Shown here one piece after another: positions 1 to 10,653 of a stretch of 61,028 bases of DNA. The stretch is from Rikenellaceae bacterium (lineage in GTDB: Bacteria; Bacteroidota; Bacteroidia; Bacteroidales; Rikenellaceae): NCBI GenBank assembly GCA_017425655.1, contig JAFPAT010000060.1, positions 1 through 61,028 on the forward strand, given 5' to 3'. Position 1 is the stretch's first letter. The number at the start of each line of letters is the position of its first letter. A program made the translations under genes and the position numbers. Under the pieces are notes generated by a model that made no database searches, had not been told where the DNA came from, and saw nothing but the letters and a program-made list of their open reading frames with translations.

Positions 1-1695
1 AAATACATTCAAAGCATTACTGTAATCTTCTTGATCAACATATTTTATGCCCATTAAATCATAGATTTGTAGCATTATATAATAGCAGCCGGCAATGTGC
101 TGATTAGGTTGCTCTTCGCCAAATATCTTCTTAAAGATATCTAAAGACTTTTGGGTATACAGCAATCCTTGTTCATAATCTCCCTGCATAGTATATGATA
201 GGCCCAAACCAAGGTAGCAAACGGCAAACAATGTCGTAGGTTGATCGGGGCCATATAGAATTTTAGATATACCTAAAGCCCTTTGAATATATTGCAAACC
301 ATTGCCATAATCACCCAGCATAGTATGAGCATATCCAATATTCGCGTAGCATGCTGCCAACTTATCATTAACTCTATATTCGCCCAATATCTCTTTCAAT
401 ATATCTAATGATTTATTGAGATATTGTAACCCCTTTTCATAATCTCCGAAATAGAAATAAACAGAACCTATTTGAGAATAGTGATTTGTTACAGTAATGT
501 TTTTCTCCCCAATAACTCTCTTGCTTATACTTAACGCTTTCTCTGAATACCATAAACACTCATTATATTTATTTTGAGCACCATATACCTGGCCGATATT
601 ATGGTAAGCATAGGCTGCAAGATAATGCTCTTCGTCAAAAAGTCTTTGGCTTATATTAAGAACTCTTTTATGACAATCTAATGCAGCATCATATTTGCTT
701 TGGAGATAATATATTACGCCAATTTGATTATATAAGTCGGCTGTTTTCTCATGAATTTGACCATAGTGTTTGCGAGCAAATTCAAGAGCAGGTTCATATA
801 TAGATAATGCTCGATCGTAGTCCGAGAGGTATGCGTCGATATAGCCTCCCGCCTCCATCTGCCAATCAATATTTTTGGGGTCAAGTTGTGCCTTTTGTTC
901 CAACCAATAGGCAGCCGAGTCGCGTTGCATACGTTGTCTGCAAATTTGAGCCCTATAATCATAATCCTTTGCGATATCCAACATCTCTTTTTCGCTGACA
1001 CGACGCACCTGCTTATTTCGCTTGGCGCGCTCTGTTAAATCACCCTTCGCACGCAACATTGAGTCCGCTTTATCGAGCTGGCCGTTAAGAATATATGTAC
1101 TGATTTCTCGATCAAAAGCCTCCTCTCGGTCAAAGTCTATTTTCAGATATCTCTCGGTCATATCTTCGATCGCCTTCTCGGCCAATTTCCACGATTTGGC
1201 AATATCGGCATACAGACTATCCAACACCTGACGACTCACACTGCCTGATGCTTCAAGGCTATCCACCTTTGCGGTTAGCAGGTTGATTTGGTGTTGATAG
1301 TTTCGACGTACTTTACTCTCAATTTTGCGACGATAACTACGCAACTCTTCCTCATCTTCAAGCAGAATATCGAGTACCTTCGATGTGTATTGCTGTTCAC
1401 TCGAAATGATATCGTAGTCCGAAAGCGTATAGCCCTCTTTCGCAACACGTTGCACATAGAAACTTTTACTTGCAGGAACACCAAATGTTAGCTCTCCTAT
1501 GCTATCACTAAAAACCTTTGCCCCATTTTTAATCTGCACCTCTGCATCCGCTACGGGTTTGCCGGCAGTAACACTGCCATCATCTTGCAGACGACCGCGT
1601 GTTTTAACAAGTGCTTCTTGTCGTAAATTCTGCGCTTCGGCTGTCAAGAGTCCTACGCCAATCAATGCCAATAATGTTAATAATATACGTCGCAT
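1..1695 (-). CDS. Exported tetratricopeptide-repeat protein, partial at the left edge
   Basis: The frame is open from an ATG at 1695 to the window edge (565 codons, no stop), so the C-terminus is missing. Residues 1-22 look like a signal peptide (MRRILLTLLALIGVGLLTAEAQ). A carboxypeptidase-regulatory-like beta domain follows (about 25-105), then a charged, probably coiled-coil stretch (about 105-225). From about residue 300 there are TPR units of the kinesin-light-chain type (TPR_12) with a period near 42 residues; GDYEKGL, GDYGNGL and GDYEQGL mark successive units. TPRs bind proteins, so a periplasmic or surface scaffold is likely, but the partner is unknown. The TPR half is clearly AT-richer than the core genes to the right. 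It is divergent from the esterase at 1821. Confidence 0.85.
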   Translation of the reverse strand, partial: MRRILLTLLALIGVGLLTAEAQNLRQEALVKTRGRLQDDGSVTAGKPVADAEVQIKNGAKVFSDSIGELTFGVPASKSFYVQRVAKEGYTLSDYDIISSEQQYTSKVLDILLEDEEELRSYRRKIESKVRRNYQHQINLLTAKVDSLEASGSVSRQVLDSLYADIAKSWKLAEKAIEDMTERYLKIDFDREEAFDREISTYILNGQLDKADSMLRAKGDLTERAKRNKQVRRVSEKEMLDIAKDYDYRAQICRQRMQRDSAAYWLEQKAQLDPKNIDWQMEAGGYIDAYLSDYDRALSIYEPALEFARKHYGQIHEKTADLYNQIGVIYYLQSKYDAALDCHKRVLNISQRLFDEEHYLAAYAYHNIGQVYGAQNKYNECLWYSEKALSISKRVIGEKNITVTNHYSQIGSVYFYFGDYEKGLQYLNKSLDILKEILGEYRVNDKLAACYANIGYAHTMLGDYGNGLQYIQRALGISKILYGPDQPTTLFAVCYLGLGLSYTMQGDYEQGLLYTQKSLDIFKKIFGEEQPNQHIAGCYYIMLQIYDLMGIKYVDQEDYSNALNVF

Positions 1696-1722
1696 AAGTT
1701 TGGGTAAATCAATTTTCCAATA

Positions 1723-1751
1723 CAAAGATATAAAAGTTTTTCGTATATTTG
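1723..1751. promoter_or_regulatory. Divergent -7 elements for the TPR and esterase genes
   Basis: On the minus strand 1723-1730 reads TATCTTTG, 28 nt before the TPR start. On the plus strand 1744-1751 reads TATATTTG, about 70 nt before the esterase start. Both match the Bacteroidota -7 consensus TAnnTTTG. Neither has a TTG at the usual spacing, so support is partial. Confidence 0.45.
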
Positions 1752-1820
1752 TATGGAGAATTACGCAGAAAGAATATGTTCTCTTGCTATAATTGAGGAA
1801 TAATTATAACCTTGATAAAT

Positions 1821-2699
1821 ATGAAAAAACTTGTGGCACTTTTGGTGTTTTGCTTCTGCTTTGGGAGTATGGCTATGGCGAACGGATTGGAGGGAAATGG
1901 CACTCTGACCGAGCACACTATCAAGCATAAAGGCATCGAATACTCCTACTATCTTTACACGCCGAAGAATCTGCCAAAGGGGGCTCCGCTGGTAATCTTT
2001 TTCCATGGCTACGGAGCTAACAATGTTCCTGCAACAGGTTTCGGGTTTAACCCCATTGCCGACAAGAATGGATTTGCCATCTGCTATCCGCGCGGTCCGA
2101 AGGACTTCCGAGATATGCCCTGTTGGGCCGTCGGCTACTCGTTCCATACCGAGAAGGGATGGGAGCGCGACGATGTAGGTTTTACGATAAAGCTGGTGCG
2201 TCATCTGCAAAAGCAACACGGTTTCTCAAAACATAACATCTTCGCTACGGGCCACTCAAACGGCGGCGAGATGAGCTATCTGTTGGCCTACAAAGCCTCA
2301 CACGTCTTTGCGGCCGTAGCTCCGATTTCGGGTCTTACAATGGAGTGGATGTACCGCGAATTGAGAGCCAAACACCCCATTCCGCTGTTGGAGATACACG
2401 GCACGAACGATGTAGTTTCAAAATGGGAGGGCGATCCCGACAACAAAGATGGTTGGGGCGAGTATATTGCTGTACCTCGTGCGGCTAGCTATTGGGCTGC
2501 GGTGAACCGATGCACACACGAGATTTGCGAAGAGCTGCCCCTGATCAACAACAAGGTGATTGCACACCGCTACGTCGATGGCATCAACGGCAATCAAGTT
2601 TGGCTCTACGAGGTTGTCGGAGGCACGCACTCGTGGGCGGATAAAGATATGAATCCCGCTGCCGAGATATGGAAGTTTTTCAGCCTTTTTATTCAATAA
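1821..2699 (+). CDS. Secreted alpha/beta-hydrolase esterase (PHB depolymerase/feruloyl esterase-like)
   Basis: A 292-residue protein starting at ATG 1821, which leaves a typical signal peptide (MKKLVALLVFCFCFGSMAMA); an in-frame TTG at 1812 would only add three residues. The fold marks are those of the poly(3-hydroxybutyrate) depolymerase/LpqC-type esterases: an oxyanion segment HGYGANN, the nucleophile elbow GHSNGG with Ser146, the acid in HGTNDVV (Asp197) and the catalytic His270 in GGTHSW. All three triad residues are present, so it should be active on an ester bond, perhaps an acetyl or feruloyl group on plant polysaccharide. The substrate cannot be told from sequence. It stands alone between the divergent TPR gene and the TIR gene. 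Confidence 0.8.
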   Translation: MKKLVALLVFCFCFGSMAMANGLEGNGTLTEHTIKHKGIEYSYYLYTPKNLPKGAPLVIFFHGYGANNVPATGFGFNPIADKNGFAICYPRGPKDFRDMPCWAVGYSFHTEKGWERDDVGFTIKLVRHLQKQHGFSKHNIFATGHSNGGEMSYLLAYKASHVFAAVAPISGLTMEWMYRELRAKHPIPLLEIHGTNDVVSKWEGDPDNKDGWGEYIAVPRAASYWAAVNRCTHEICEELPLINNKVIAHRYVDGINGNQVWLYEVVGGTHSWADKDMNPAAEIWKFFSLFIQ

Positions 2700-2742
2700 A
2701 TAGAATAGTTAATTTGATAATCTATCTATAATTACATACATT

Positions 2743-3510
2743 ATGGCTGCTGATTTTGAGAAATACAATGAAGAAATTTGGGTATTTCTTTCTCACTCGA
2801 ATAAAGATTACGAACAGGTAAGACTCTTACGAAATATGATGGAAGAAAAGGGCTTACGCCCTTTGATGTTCTTCTTGAAGTGCTTGGAGTCTGATCCTGA
2901 AATTTTTGAACTTATAAAGCGTGAAATAGATGTTCGTCCTCGCTTTTTCTTGTGCGATAGTGAGAATGCTCAAAATTCAGTATGGGTACAACGAGAGGTT
3001 GATTACATAAAATCTAAAAATCGTCAATATATTACTGTTGATCTAAATGATCCTGATTCTTTCGAAAAGCAAATTTCAGAAATAAAGAGTAGATCTCAAG
3101 TATTTCTTTCGTATTCTATGCAAGATTACGCCATTGCTGAAAAGATCGTTGTATCTTTGCAGAACAGAGGTTTTAATGTATTTGATTACAAAACAGACAT
3201 ACCTGCTGGTTGTGAGATTAATAATTATCTTAAAGGGGCAATTAATACCACAAGCCAAGATAATGGATATTTTATTCCTATAATAACCAATAATTATATA
3301 TCATCTCAATTCTGCAAAATGGAATTAATATATGCTTTGAAAGAGCACACAAATATATTTCCTTGCATAATAAATGATTGCGAATTATCGCTGGAACTTA
3401 ACTTTATATTATCCAACATACAAATGACCCCAATTTATACAGATAGACCTAATTCAATCAATGAATTTTGCAATAAACTGATCGAATTTGACTTGAAACG
3501 AAATAAATAG
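2743..3510 (+). CDS. Tandem TIR-domain protein
   Basis: 255 residues without a signal peptide or membrane segment, so cytoplasmic. Two TIR-like domains lie back to back. TIR-1 (about 13-105) opens with WVFLSHSNKDYE and has WVQREV, with Glu85. TIR-2 (about 119-235) opens with QVFLSYSMQDYA and has SSQFCKMEL, with Glu194. In SARM1 and many bacterial TIRs the glutamate at this place is the NADase catalytic residue, so both copies keep a candidate. No effector, sensor or transmembrane domain is fused. Base composition is much more AT-rich than the ATP synthase genes beyond the palindrome, which suggests acquisition by transfer. A defence or signalling NADase role is inference; a protein-binding TIR is the alternative. 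Confidence 0.8.
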   Translation: MAADFEKYNEEIWVFLSHSNKDYEQVRLLRNMMEEKGLRPLMFFLKCLESDPEIFELIKREIDVRPRFFLCDSENAQNSVWVQREVDYIKSKNRQYITVDLNDPDSFEKQISEIKSRSQVFLSYSMQDYAIAEKIVVSLQNRGFNVFDYKTDIPAGCEINNYLKGAINTTSQDNGYFIPIITNNYISSQFCKMELIYALKEHTNIFPCIINDCELSLELNFILSNIQMTPIYTDRPNSINEFCNKLIEFDLKRNK

Positions 3511-3520
3511 ACATATAAAT

Positions 3521-3567
3521 AAAACACAGATCGGTCTAACAAAATTTGTTAGACCGATCTGTGTTTT
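3521..3567. terminator. Perfect 23-bp-arm palindrome, bidirectional terminator
   Basis: Arms 3521-3543 and 3545-3567 are exact reverse complements around one central base, with A4 and T4 at the outer ends. It lies between the converging TIR gene and atpG, so it can end transcripts from both sides. The stem is the longest perfect one noticed in the window. Confidence 0.85.
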
Positions 3568-3618
3568 AGCCTAGGATTTAAGAGTGCTGCTACAAAATCG
3601 TTCAATCAGACAACCTTA

Positions 3619-4476
3619 CTACTCGTGCGAGGTGATATCGGCCAACTCGTCGGTAATAGCCTGCTGGCGACGCTTATTATAGGTCAGGCGCAGTTCATCA
3701 AGCAGGTCGTTGGCATTGTCCGACGCGGTCTGCATCGCAACCGTACGGGCGGCGTGCTCCGAGGTCGTATTATCGAGCAGAATCTCATACATACGAGTCT
3801 TAACGGCATAAGGCACAACACTTGCCAGCAACTCCTCGACCGACGGTTCAAAGATATACTCAACATCCGTAGCCTCTGCCGCAGCCAAGCTATCATCCGT
3901 TATCGGCAATAACTGATCCGACGCAGGGGTTTGGCGACCCATCGAATGGAAATGGTGATAGACCACCTCAACGCGATCAACACGCTCGGCAGCATACTCC
4001 GCCATCAGCCAATCGGCCAATCGCGCCACATCGGCATAGGTATAGTCGCCGATTGAGGTCGGAAAATCTCGGCACATATCACACCCCGCTTTCGTCGCTG
4101 CGGCAACCATCTTCTCGCCGATCGCTATTACGATCTGCTCCTCATACCCTTCGGATGCGAGTCGTTTTTCAGCCTCATTCAAAGCCTTTATTGCCGAGGC
4201 ATTAAATCCTCCACACAACGACGAATCTGAAGCCAAAGCGACGATAATCGCCCGCTTCTTCGATGCGTGAGAAAGAGTAAAGGGCGACGAGACCTTCGCA
4301 ACAGAGCGCAACGTAGCCACCATTGCCGAAAGACGAGATTCGTACTCGGCAAACGAAGCGGCTGTGCCCTGCACCTTATGCAGTTTAGCCGATGAGACCA
4401 TCTTCATTGCCGAGGTGATCTTCAGCGTACTCTGCACGGAGGCGATACGTCCCTTTATCTCTTTAAGTGATGCCAT
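3619..4476 (-). CDS. atpG: ATP synthase F1 gamma subunit
   Basis: 285 residues, near the normal length for gamma. The N-terminal helix (MASLKEIKGRIASVQSTLKI) and C-terminal helix (YNKRRQQAITDEL) are the two halves of the coiled-coil rotor shaft that turns inside the alpha3beta3 head and couples proton flow through the membrane ring to ATP synthesis. It is the last gene of the atp operon, three bases after atpA, and is followed by the palindromic terminator at 3521-3567. Confidence 0.97.
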   Translation of the reverse strand: MASLKEIKGRIASVQSTLKITSAMKMVSSAKLHKVQGTAASFAEYESRLSAMVATLRSVAKVSSPFTLSHASKKRAIIVALASDSSLCGGFNASAIKALNEAEKRLASEGYEEQIVIAIGEKMVAAATKAGCDMCRDFPTSIGDYTYADVARLADWLMAEYAAERVDRVEVVYHHFHSMGRQTPASDQLLPITDDSLAAAEATDVEYIFEPSVEELLASVVPYAVKTRMYEILLDNTTSEHAARTVAMQTASDNANDLLDELRLTYNKRRQQAITDELADITSHE

Positions 4477-4479
4477 AGA

Positions 4480-6060
4480 TTACGACTTTAACGCTGCTAC
4501 AACAACTGCAGCAGCCTTTTCGATACGCGCAACGACCTCTTCATCCAATTGTCCGCCACGCAACTTTTCATAAACATTGGTCGATTCCAGCTCGCGCAAC
4601 AATTCGCGCTCAAAATCGGGCACCTGATCAATCGAGATATCGCGCATCAGACCTCGCGTACCGCAATAGAGCACAGCGATCTGATGCTCAACAGCCATAG
4701 GCGAATATTGCGGCTGAACAAGCAGTCGGGTATTCTTTCGACCCTTGTCGAGCGTTGCGGCCGTTACGGCATCCATATCGCTCGAAAACTTCGAGAAGGC
4801 CTCCAACTCACGATATTGTGCCTGGTCGATTTTAAGCGTACCTGCCACCTTCTTCATCGTCTTGATCTGTGCATTACCGCCAACACGCGACACCGAGATA
4901 CCCACATCTACCGCAGGACGGTTACCCTGATTAAAGAGGTTGGTATCGAGGAAGATCTGACCATCGGTAATCGAGATCACATTGGTCGGAATATATGCCG
5001 ACACGTCGCCTGCCTGCGTCTCAATGATCGGCAGAGCTGTAAGTGAGCCACCACCGCGCACCTTACCGCGCAGTGATTCAGGCAGATCGTTCATCTGCTC
5101 GGCAACCTCCTGTTGATTGATAATCTTCGCTGCACGCTCCAAAAGGCGCGAATGCAGATAGAAAATATCACCGGGATATGCCTCTCGACCCGACGGACGA
5201 CGCAACACCAGCGACACCTCACGATAGGCTACCGCCTGCTTCGACAGATCGTCATAGACAACCAACGCGTGGCGACCCGTATCGCGGAAATATTCGCCAA
5301 TCGCTGCACCTGCGAAGGGTGCCAGATATTGCAGAGCAGCGGTATCTGCCGCCGTTGCCGCAACGATGATCGTATAGTCCATTGCGCCGTGCTTGCGCAG
5401 GGTCTCAACCAACGAAGCGACGGTTGAAGCCTTCTGTCCCACAGCAACATAGATACAATAGATCGGTTCACCTGCCTCGAAGTTCTTACGCTGATTGATG
5501 ATCGTATCGACTGCAATTGCGGTTTTACCCGTCTGGCGGTCGCCAATAATCAATTCGCGCTGACCGCGACCAATGGGAATCATCGCATCGATAGCTTTCA
5601 ATCCTGTTTGCAGGGGTTGATTCACCGGCTGACGGAAGATTACACCCGGAGCCTTACGCTCCAACGGCATCTCTATCTTCTCGCCACCAATCGGGCCTCG
5701 ACCATCCAGAGGCTCGCCCAGCGGATCGATTACACGGCCCAACATCGCCTCGCTGACCATAATCGAGGCCGTACGACCCGTACGCTTTACCGTTGCACCC
5801 TCCTCGACCAGATCTGTCGGACCGAGCAACACCGCTCCGACATTATCCTCTTCGAGGTTCATCACAACAGCACGCTCGCCATTATCGAACTCCAACAGCT
5901 CGCCCGCCTCGGCATTGCTCAAGCCATAGATGCGTACCACGCCGTCGCTCACCTGCAACACCGTGCCCACCTCGGCATACTGCGCTCCGAGATCAATACC
6001 CTGTAATTCAGCCAGCAGTGCCTGCGAAACCTCTGCCGGTTTGATATTCTCTTTATCCAT
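4480..6060 (-). CDS. atpA: ATP synthase F1 alpha subunit
   Basis: 526 residues, close to the usual ~510. It carries the non-catalytic nucleotide sites of the F1 head. Visible marks: beta-barrel N-terminus, P-loop GDRQTGKT at 173-180, and the ISVSRVGG segment that supplies the arginine finger to the neighbouring beta catalytic site. Starts at ATG 6060, six bases after the atpH stop, and is followed at three bases by atpG. Confidence 0.98.
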   Translation of the reverse strand: MDKENIKPAEVSQALLAELQGIDLGAQYAEVGTVLQVSDGVVRIYGLSNAEAGELLEFDNGERAVVMNLEEDNVGAVLLGPTDLVEEGATVKRTGRTASIMVSEAMLGRVIDPLGEPLDGRGPIGGEKIEMPLERKAPGVIFRQPVNQPLQTGLKAIDAMIPIGRGQRELIIGDRQTGKTAIAVDTIINQRKNFEAGEPIYCIYVAVGQKASTVASLVETLRKHGAMDYTIIVAATAADTAALQYLAPFAGAAIGEYFRDTGRHALVVYDDLSKQAVAYREVSLVLRRPSGREAYPGDIFYLHSRLLERAAKIINQQEVAEQMNDLPESLRGKVRGGGSLTALPIIETQAGDVSAYIPTNVISITDGQIFLDTNLFNQGNRPAVDVGISVSRVGGNAQIKTMKKVAGTLKIDQAQYRELEAFSKFSSDMDAVTAATLDKGRKNTRLLVQPQYSPMAVEHQIAVLYCGTRGLMRDISIDQVPDFERELLRELESTNVYEKLRGGQLDEEVVARIEKAAAVVVAALKS

Positions 6061-6066
6061 AGTGTG

Positions 6067-6624
6067 TTATAGAATACGTTTATTGCTAATCGCAAGCTCA
6101 CGACGCAATCGGTCGAGCTGCGAACGGATCGACGAATCGATCATATGATCATCGACTCTTAATGTAAAGCCTCCGATCAGTTGCTTATCCACCTTCGTAT
6201 GCAGAATGGTCTCTCGACAATGCGTCTGCTCCTTAACCAGCTCTGCAATACGCTCTTCGGTCGCGGCATCCAACTCTGCGGCCGAAACCAATTCGACATC
6301 GACAATCGAGTGTCGTTGCTTATAGATCTTCACGTAAGAGTGAAGGATAAATTCCAGATAGCGTTCGCGACGATGCTCCAAAACAAGATGCACGAATCGC
6401 TCCATCGAGCCACTCATCGTTCCCTCGCAACACTTTCCGATAAGAGCAACCTTCTGCTCATCGGAGAGAGTCGGAGCGAATAGAGCTTCGCGCAGCTGCT
6501 CAACTTCGGCCAGACACACGGCAACCCTTCGCACCTCGTCATAGACGGTGCGCTCCTCACTGCGCGCTGCCGAGAATTCGTAGAGCGCTGTGGCATATCG
6601 CTTGGCTATCGTACCCGTGTACAT
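6067..6624 (-). CDS. atpH: ATP synthase F1 delta subunit (OSCP)
   Basis: 185 residues with the delta/OSCP opening MYTGTIAKRYATALYEF and the C-terminal VDKQLIGGFTLRV segment. Delta sits on top of the F1 head and ties it to the b-subunit stator stalk. Its ATG overlaps the atpF stop by one base (TGATG), which suggests translational coupling and matched output of the two stator proteins. Confidence 0.95.
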   Translation of the reverse strand: MYTGTIAKRYATALYEFSAARSEERTVYDEVRRVAVCLAEVEQLREALFAPTLSDEQKVALIGKCCEGTMSGSMERFVHLVLEHRRERYLEFILHSYVKIYKQRHSIVDVELVSAAELDAATEERIAELVKEQTHCRETILHTKVDKQLIGGFTLRVDDHMIDSSIRSQLDRLRRELAISNKRIL

Positions 6625-7148
6625 CAGGCTTCGTTATTTTGGGGTTTTGCTTGACTTGCTTTGTTAATCTCATCGAGCAGTCGGTCGGCTAACACTATCT
6701 GCGACTCCTTCTGTTGCAACTCACCGCGCAGCAGTCGCTCGCTGATGGTAACTGCCAGAGCGACCACCTGCTGACGACCCTCGCGAATAATCTGCTCACG
6801 CTCCTCATTGGCCTGCGCACGCGCCTCGGCAACGATACGCTGGGCCTCTTCCGAAGCCTTCATACGCGCATCGCCGACAATACGGTCGCGCTCCTCGCTC
6901 GCCGAGCGAAGAATTTGCTGACGCTCGGCCTCGGCCTTTTCGACAATAGCCGCGCTATCGAGCGTAACGCGTTCCAGACGCTCCTCGGCCTCGTGAGCTG
7001 CCTCGATCGATGAGTCGATAAAGTTTCGACGCTCCTCGACCGAGCGCAGAATCACAGGAAAGCCAAATTTACAGAGCAGGAACAGCACCACGCCGAAGGC
7101 CAGAGAGGTCCAGAAGATCAATCCGAGTTCGGGTTGTAAAAGTCCCAT
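6624..7148 (-). CDS. atpF: ATP synthase F0 b subunit
   Basis: 174 residues: one N-terminal membrane helix (about 10-30, LIFWTSLAFGVVLFLLCKFG) followed by a long, highly charged Ala/Glu/Arg-rich helix that forms the peripheral stator stalk. It lies between the c-ring gene and delta, the normal place in Bacteroidota atp operons. Confidence 0.95.
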   Translation of the reverse strand: MGLLQPELGLIFWTSLAFGVVLFLLCKFGFPVILRSVEERRNFIDSSIEAAHEAEERLERVTLDSAAIVEKAEAERQQILRSASEERDRIVGDARMKASEEAQRIVAEARAQANEEREQIIREGRQQVVALAVTISERLLRGELQQKESQIVLADRLLDEINKASQAKPQNNEA

Positions 7149-7169
7149 ATCCGACTCCTTTTCGAATTA

Positions 7170-7385
7170 TTAGAGAGCCATAAAGCAGACTGCAACTGCG
7201 AACAGAGCCACACCCTCGATCAGTGCCGCAGCAATGATCATCGTCGTACGCAACTTGTCCGAAATTTCAGGCTGGCGAGCCGAGGCCTCCATCGTAGCCT
7301 TACCGATCTTCGAGATACCGAAAGCGGCACCCAATACTGCGATTGCTGCGGCGAATGTTGCGCCCAAAATACCTAATGTTTCCAT
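7170..7385 (-). CDS. atpE: ATP synthase F0 c subunit (proteolipid ring)
   Basis: 71 residues forming a two-helix hairpin with the polar loop ASARQPEISDK. The ion-carrying carboxylate is Glu57 in ALIEGVALF. The Ser/Thr that follows this Glu in sodium-type rings (AEST motif) is replaced by Gly-Val, so proton coupling is expected. Located between atpB and atpF. Confidence 0.96.
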   Translation of the reverse strand: METLGILGATFAAAIAVLGAAFGISKIGKATMEASARQPEISDKLRTTMIIAAALIEGVALFAVAVCFMAL

Positions 7386-7409
7386 AGTGTTGTTGTTTAG
7401 TTGTTTGTA

Positions 7410-8609
7410 TTATTTTTCGATTTGTTTTGTCTCTTGTTTAAGTTCGTGCTCGGGCGAGTGTTCTGCCGAATGTGCCACCGAGTGTTGCGCCGAGTGATCT
7501 TCGGCATGTTCCTCCGTATGTTGCGCCGCACCGATAAATACCGCCGAGAGCATCGTAAATACAAATGCCTGCAAGAATGCGACAAGCAACTCCAAGCAGT
7601 TCATAAAGATCGACAGAATGACCGACACCGCGCTCATTGCGCCATTGACCGCCGCGCCCATCTTTGCCGTTGCAAAGACGATACAGGTCAGAATCAATAT
7701 AATCGCGTGGCCTGCCAAGATATTTGCAAACAATCGGATCATCAGCGAGAATGGTTTGGTAAACAGACCTATAAACTCGATTGCCGGCATAATCGGGATC
7801 GGCACTTTAAGCCACGTAGGCACTTCGGGCCAAAAGATCTCCTTCCAATAGTCCTTCGTACCAAAGAGATTGACTGCGAGGAACGTAGCCATCGCCAGCA
7901 CAAACGTAACAGCGATATTTCCCGTTACATTCGCACCCGCAGGGAAGATCGGAATCAGGCCCATCAGATTATTGACGAAAATAAAGAAGAATGCCGTCAG
8001 CAGATAGGGTGCAAATTTGCGATAGTTCGGGCCGACACACGGGATAATTATTCCGTCCATCACCGACTCAATCACCATTTCGAGCACACCTGCGAAACCG
8101 CCCTTTGCCTTCGTATCAACCTTATCGTTACGATAACGACGCGCAACGCCCAACACAATGAGCAACAACACTGCGCAATTCACAAACAGACCTGCGACGG
8201 TCTTTGTTATCGACAGATCAATCGGGCGAATCTGCTCACCATCAGCCGTTTGCTCAACTATTTTACCTGCATACTCGCCCTCTTCTGCAATCGAGAATCC
8301 CTCATACGACGCGTGGCCGTGATGCAGTTTCGACGACGAGAAGCAGTGCCACTTACCATCCTCACCGCGCACGATAACGGGCAGGGGGACAGTAATATGT
8401 TTATCACCCACCGTGCAAATATGCCACTCGTAGCTATCGCCAATATGACCCAATACGACCGACTTGACATCGAGTTCCTCGCTCTGATCCGACGAATCGA
8501 TCGTCTGCTCCACTACCGCCGTTTGCGACATTAACGAGTCGGACTGCGCCCATGCAGGGCAGCCTACCAACAATACCAACAGCAGAATTATGTTAGCTAC
8601 AAATCTCAT
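7410..8609 (-). CDS. atpB: ATP synthase F0 a subunit with periplasmic extension and His-rich tail
   Basis: 399 residues from ATG 8609, which gives a clean signal peptide (MRFVANIILLLVLLVGCPAWAQ) and starts two bases after the atpC stop. A roughly 120-residue extracytoplasmic domain precedes the membrane helices, a length typical of Bacteroidota a subunits. The essential half-channel arginine is Arg292 in MIRLFANILAGH. After the last membrane helix comes a tail with seven histidines at exact four-residue spacing (His364, 368, 372, 376, 380, 384, 388), rich in Glu, Ser and Ala; this is not needed for the core mechanism and is discussed as a finding. Confidence 0.96.
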   Translation of the reverse strand: MRFVANIILLLVLLVGCPAWAQSDSLMSQTAVVEQTIDSSDQSEELDVKSVVLGHIGDSYEWHICTVGDKHITVPLPVIVRGEDGKWHCFSSSKLHHGHASYEGFSIAEEGEYAGKIVEQTADGEQIRPIDLSITKTVAGLFVNCAVLLLIVLGVARRYRNDKVDTKAKGGFAGVLEMVIESVMDGIIIPCVGPNYRKFAPYLLTAFFFIFVNNLMGLIPIFPAGANVTGNIAVTFVLAMATFLAVNLFGTKDYWKEIFWPEVPTWLKVPIPIMPAIEFIGLFTKPFSLMIRLFANILAGHAIILILTCIVFATAKMGAAVNGAMSAVSVILSIFMNCLELLVAFLQAFVFTMLSAVFIGAAQHTEEHAEDHSAQHSVAHSAEHSPEHELKQETKQIEK

Positions 8610-8611
8610 TA

Positions 8612-8869
8612 TCACTTTTTTGCGCTCGGTGTATCGACCTCGGCGCACACTTCAATTTCGTTGTTATGCACATTGACTACCCCACTACGAATAGCCACAC
8701 GACGCTCCTCACCTTGCTCCATATAGACCACATCGCCACACTCGAGCAACGACATCAGCGGCGCGTGATTCTTCAACACAACGAAGCGGCCAAGTGCGCC
8801 AGGGAGCGCAACGCTCTCGGCTTCAGCCTGACACACAACGCCTTCGGGGGTAACGATCGTAAGTTTCAT
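8612..8869 (-). CDS. atpC: ATP synthase F1 epsilon subunit, short form
   Basis: Only 85 residues. The N-terminal beta-sandwich (MKLTIVTPEGVV, NHAPLMSLLECGDV) is complete, but the C-terminal helical hairpin found in ~135-residue epsilon subunits is absent. Short epsilons of this kind are known in Bacteroidota. Without the hairpin the extended inhibitory state that blocks ATP hydrolysis cannot form. Lies 17 bases after atpD. Confidence 0.93.
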   Translation of the reverse strand: MKLTIVTPEGVVCQAEAESVALPGALGRFVVLKNHAPLMSLLECGDVVYMEQGEERRVAIRSGVVNVHNNEIEVCAEVDTPSAKK

Positions 8870-8886
8870 AGATGCACTCCTATATA

Positions 8887-10428
<1,542 letters not shown>

Positions 10429-10592
10429 TCACACAAAATCGCGCCCTGACATATCTCCATCCCATATTCGACACAAATGAGGTTAGATTTTGGGCTACGA
10501 CCAACAACAAAAATAATAATTTTTTCTGAAAAACAAAACTCTCGCGACACAAATACCGATCTAAAAGTTTCCATCCACCATTACCAGACGCA

Positions 10593-10628
10593 CAAAAAAA
10601 GCGATCCCCGCCCGAAGGCGAGGATCGC
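10593..10628 (-). terminator. Terminator of the SusC/SusD operon
   Basis: Arms 10601-10612 and 10617-10628 pair with one mismatch around a 4-base loop. Read on the minus strand the hairpin is followed by a run of seven T (10594-10600). It separates susD from the atpD upstream region. Confidence 0.8.
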
Positions 10629-10653
10629 AAAGACCTATATGGTTAATCACCTA

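Noticed and set aside
1..3510. TPR protein and TIR protein as one operon or toxin-sensor pair
   Set aside because: They are on opposite strands with an esterase gene between them, and the TPR protein is exported while the TIR protein is cytoplasmic.
7170..7385. Sodium-type c ring
   Set aside because: The Ser/Thr after the essential Glu57 is Gly-Val, so the sodium ligand set is incomplete and proton coupling is expected.
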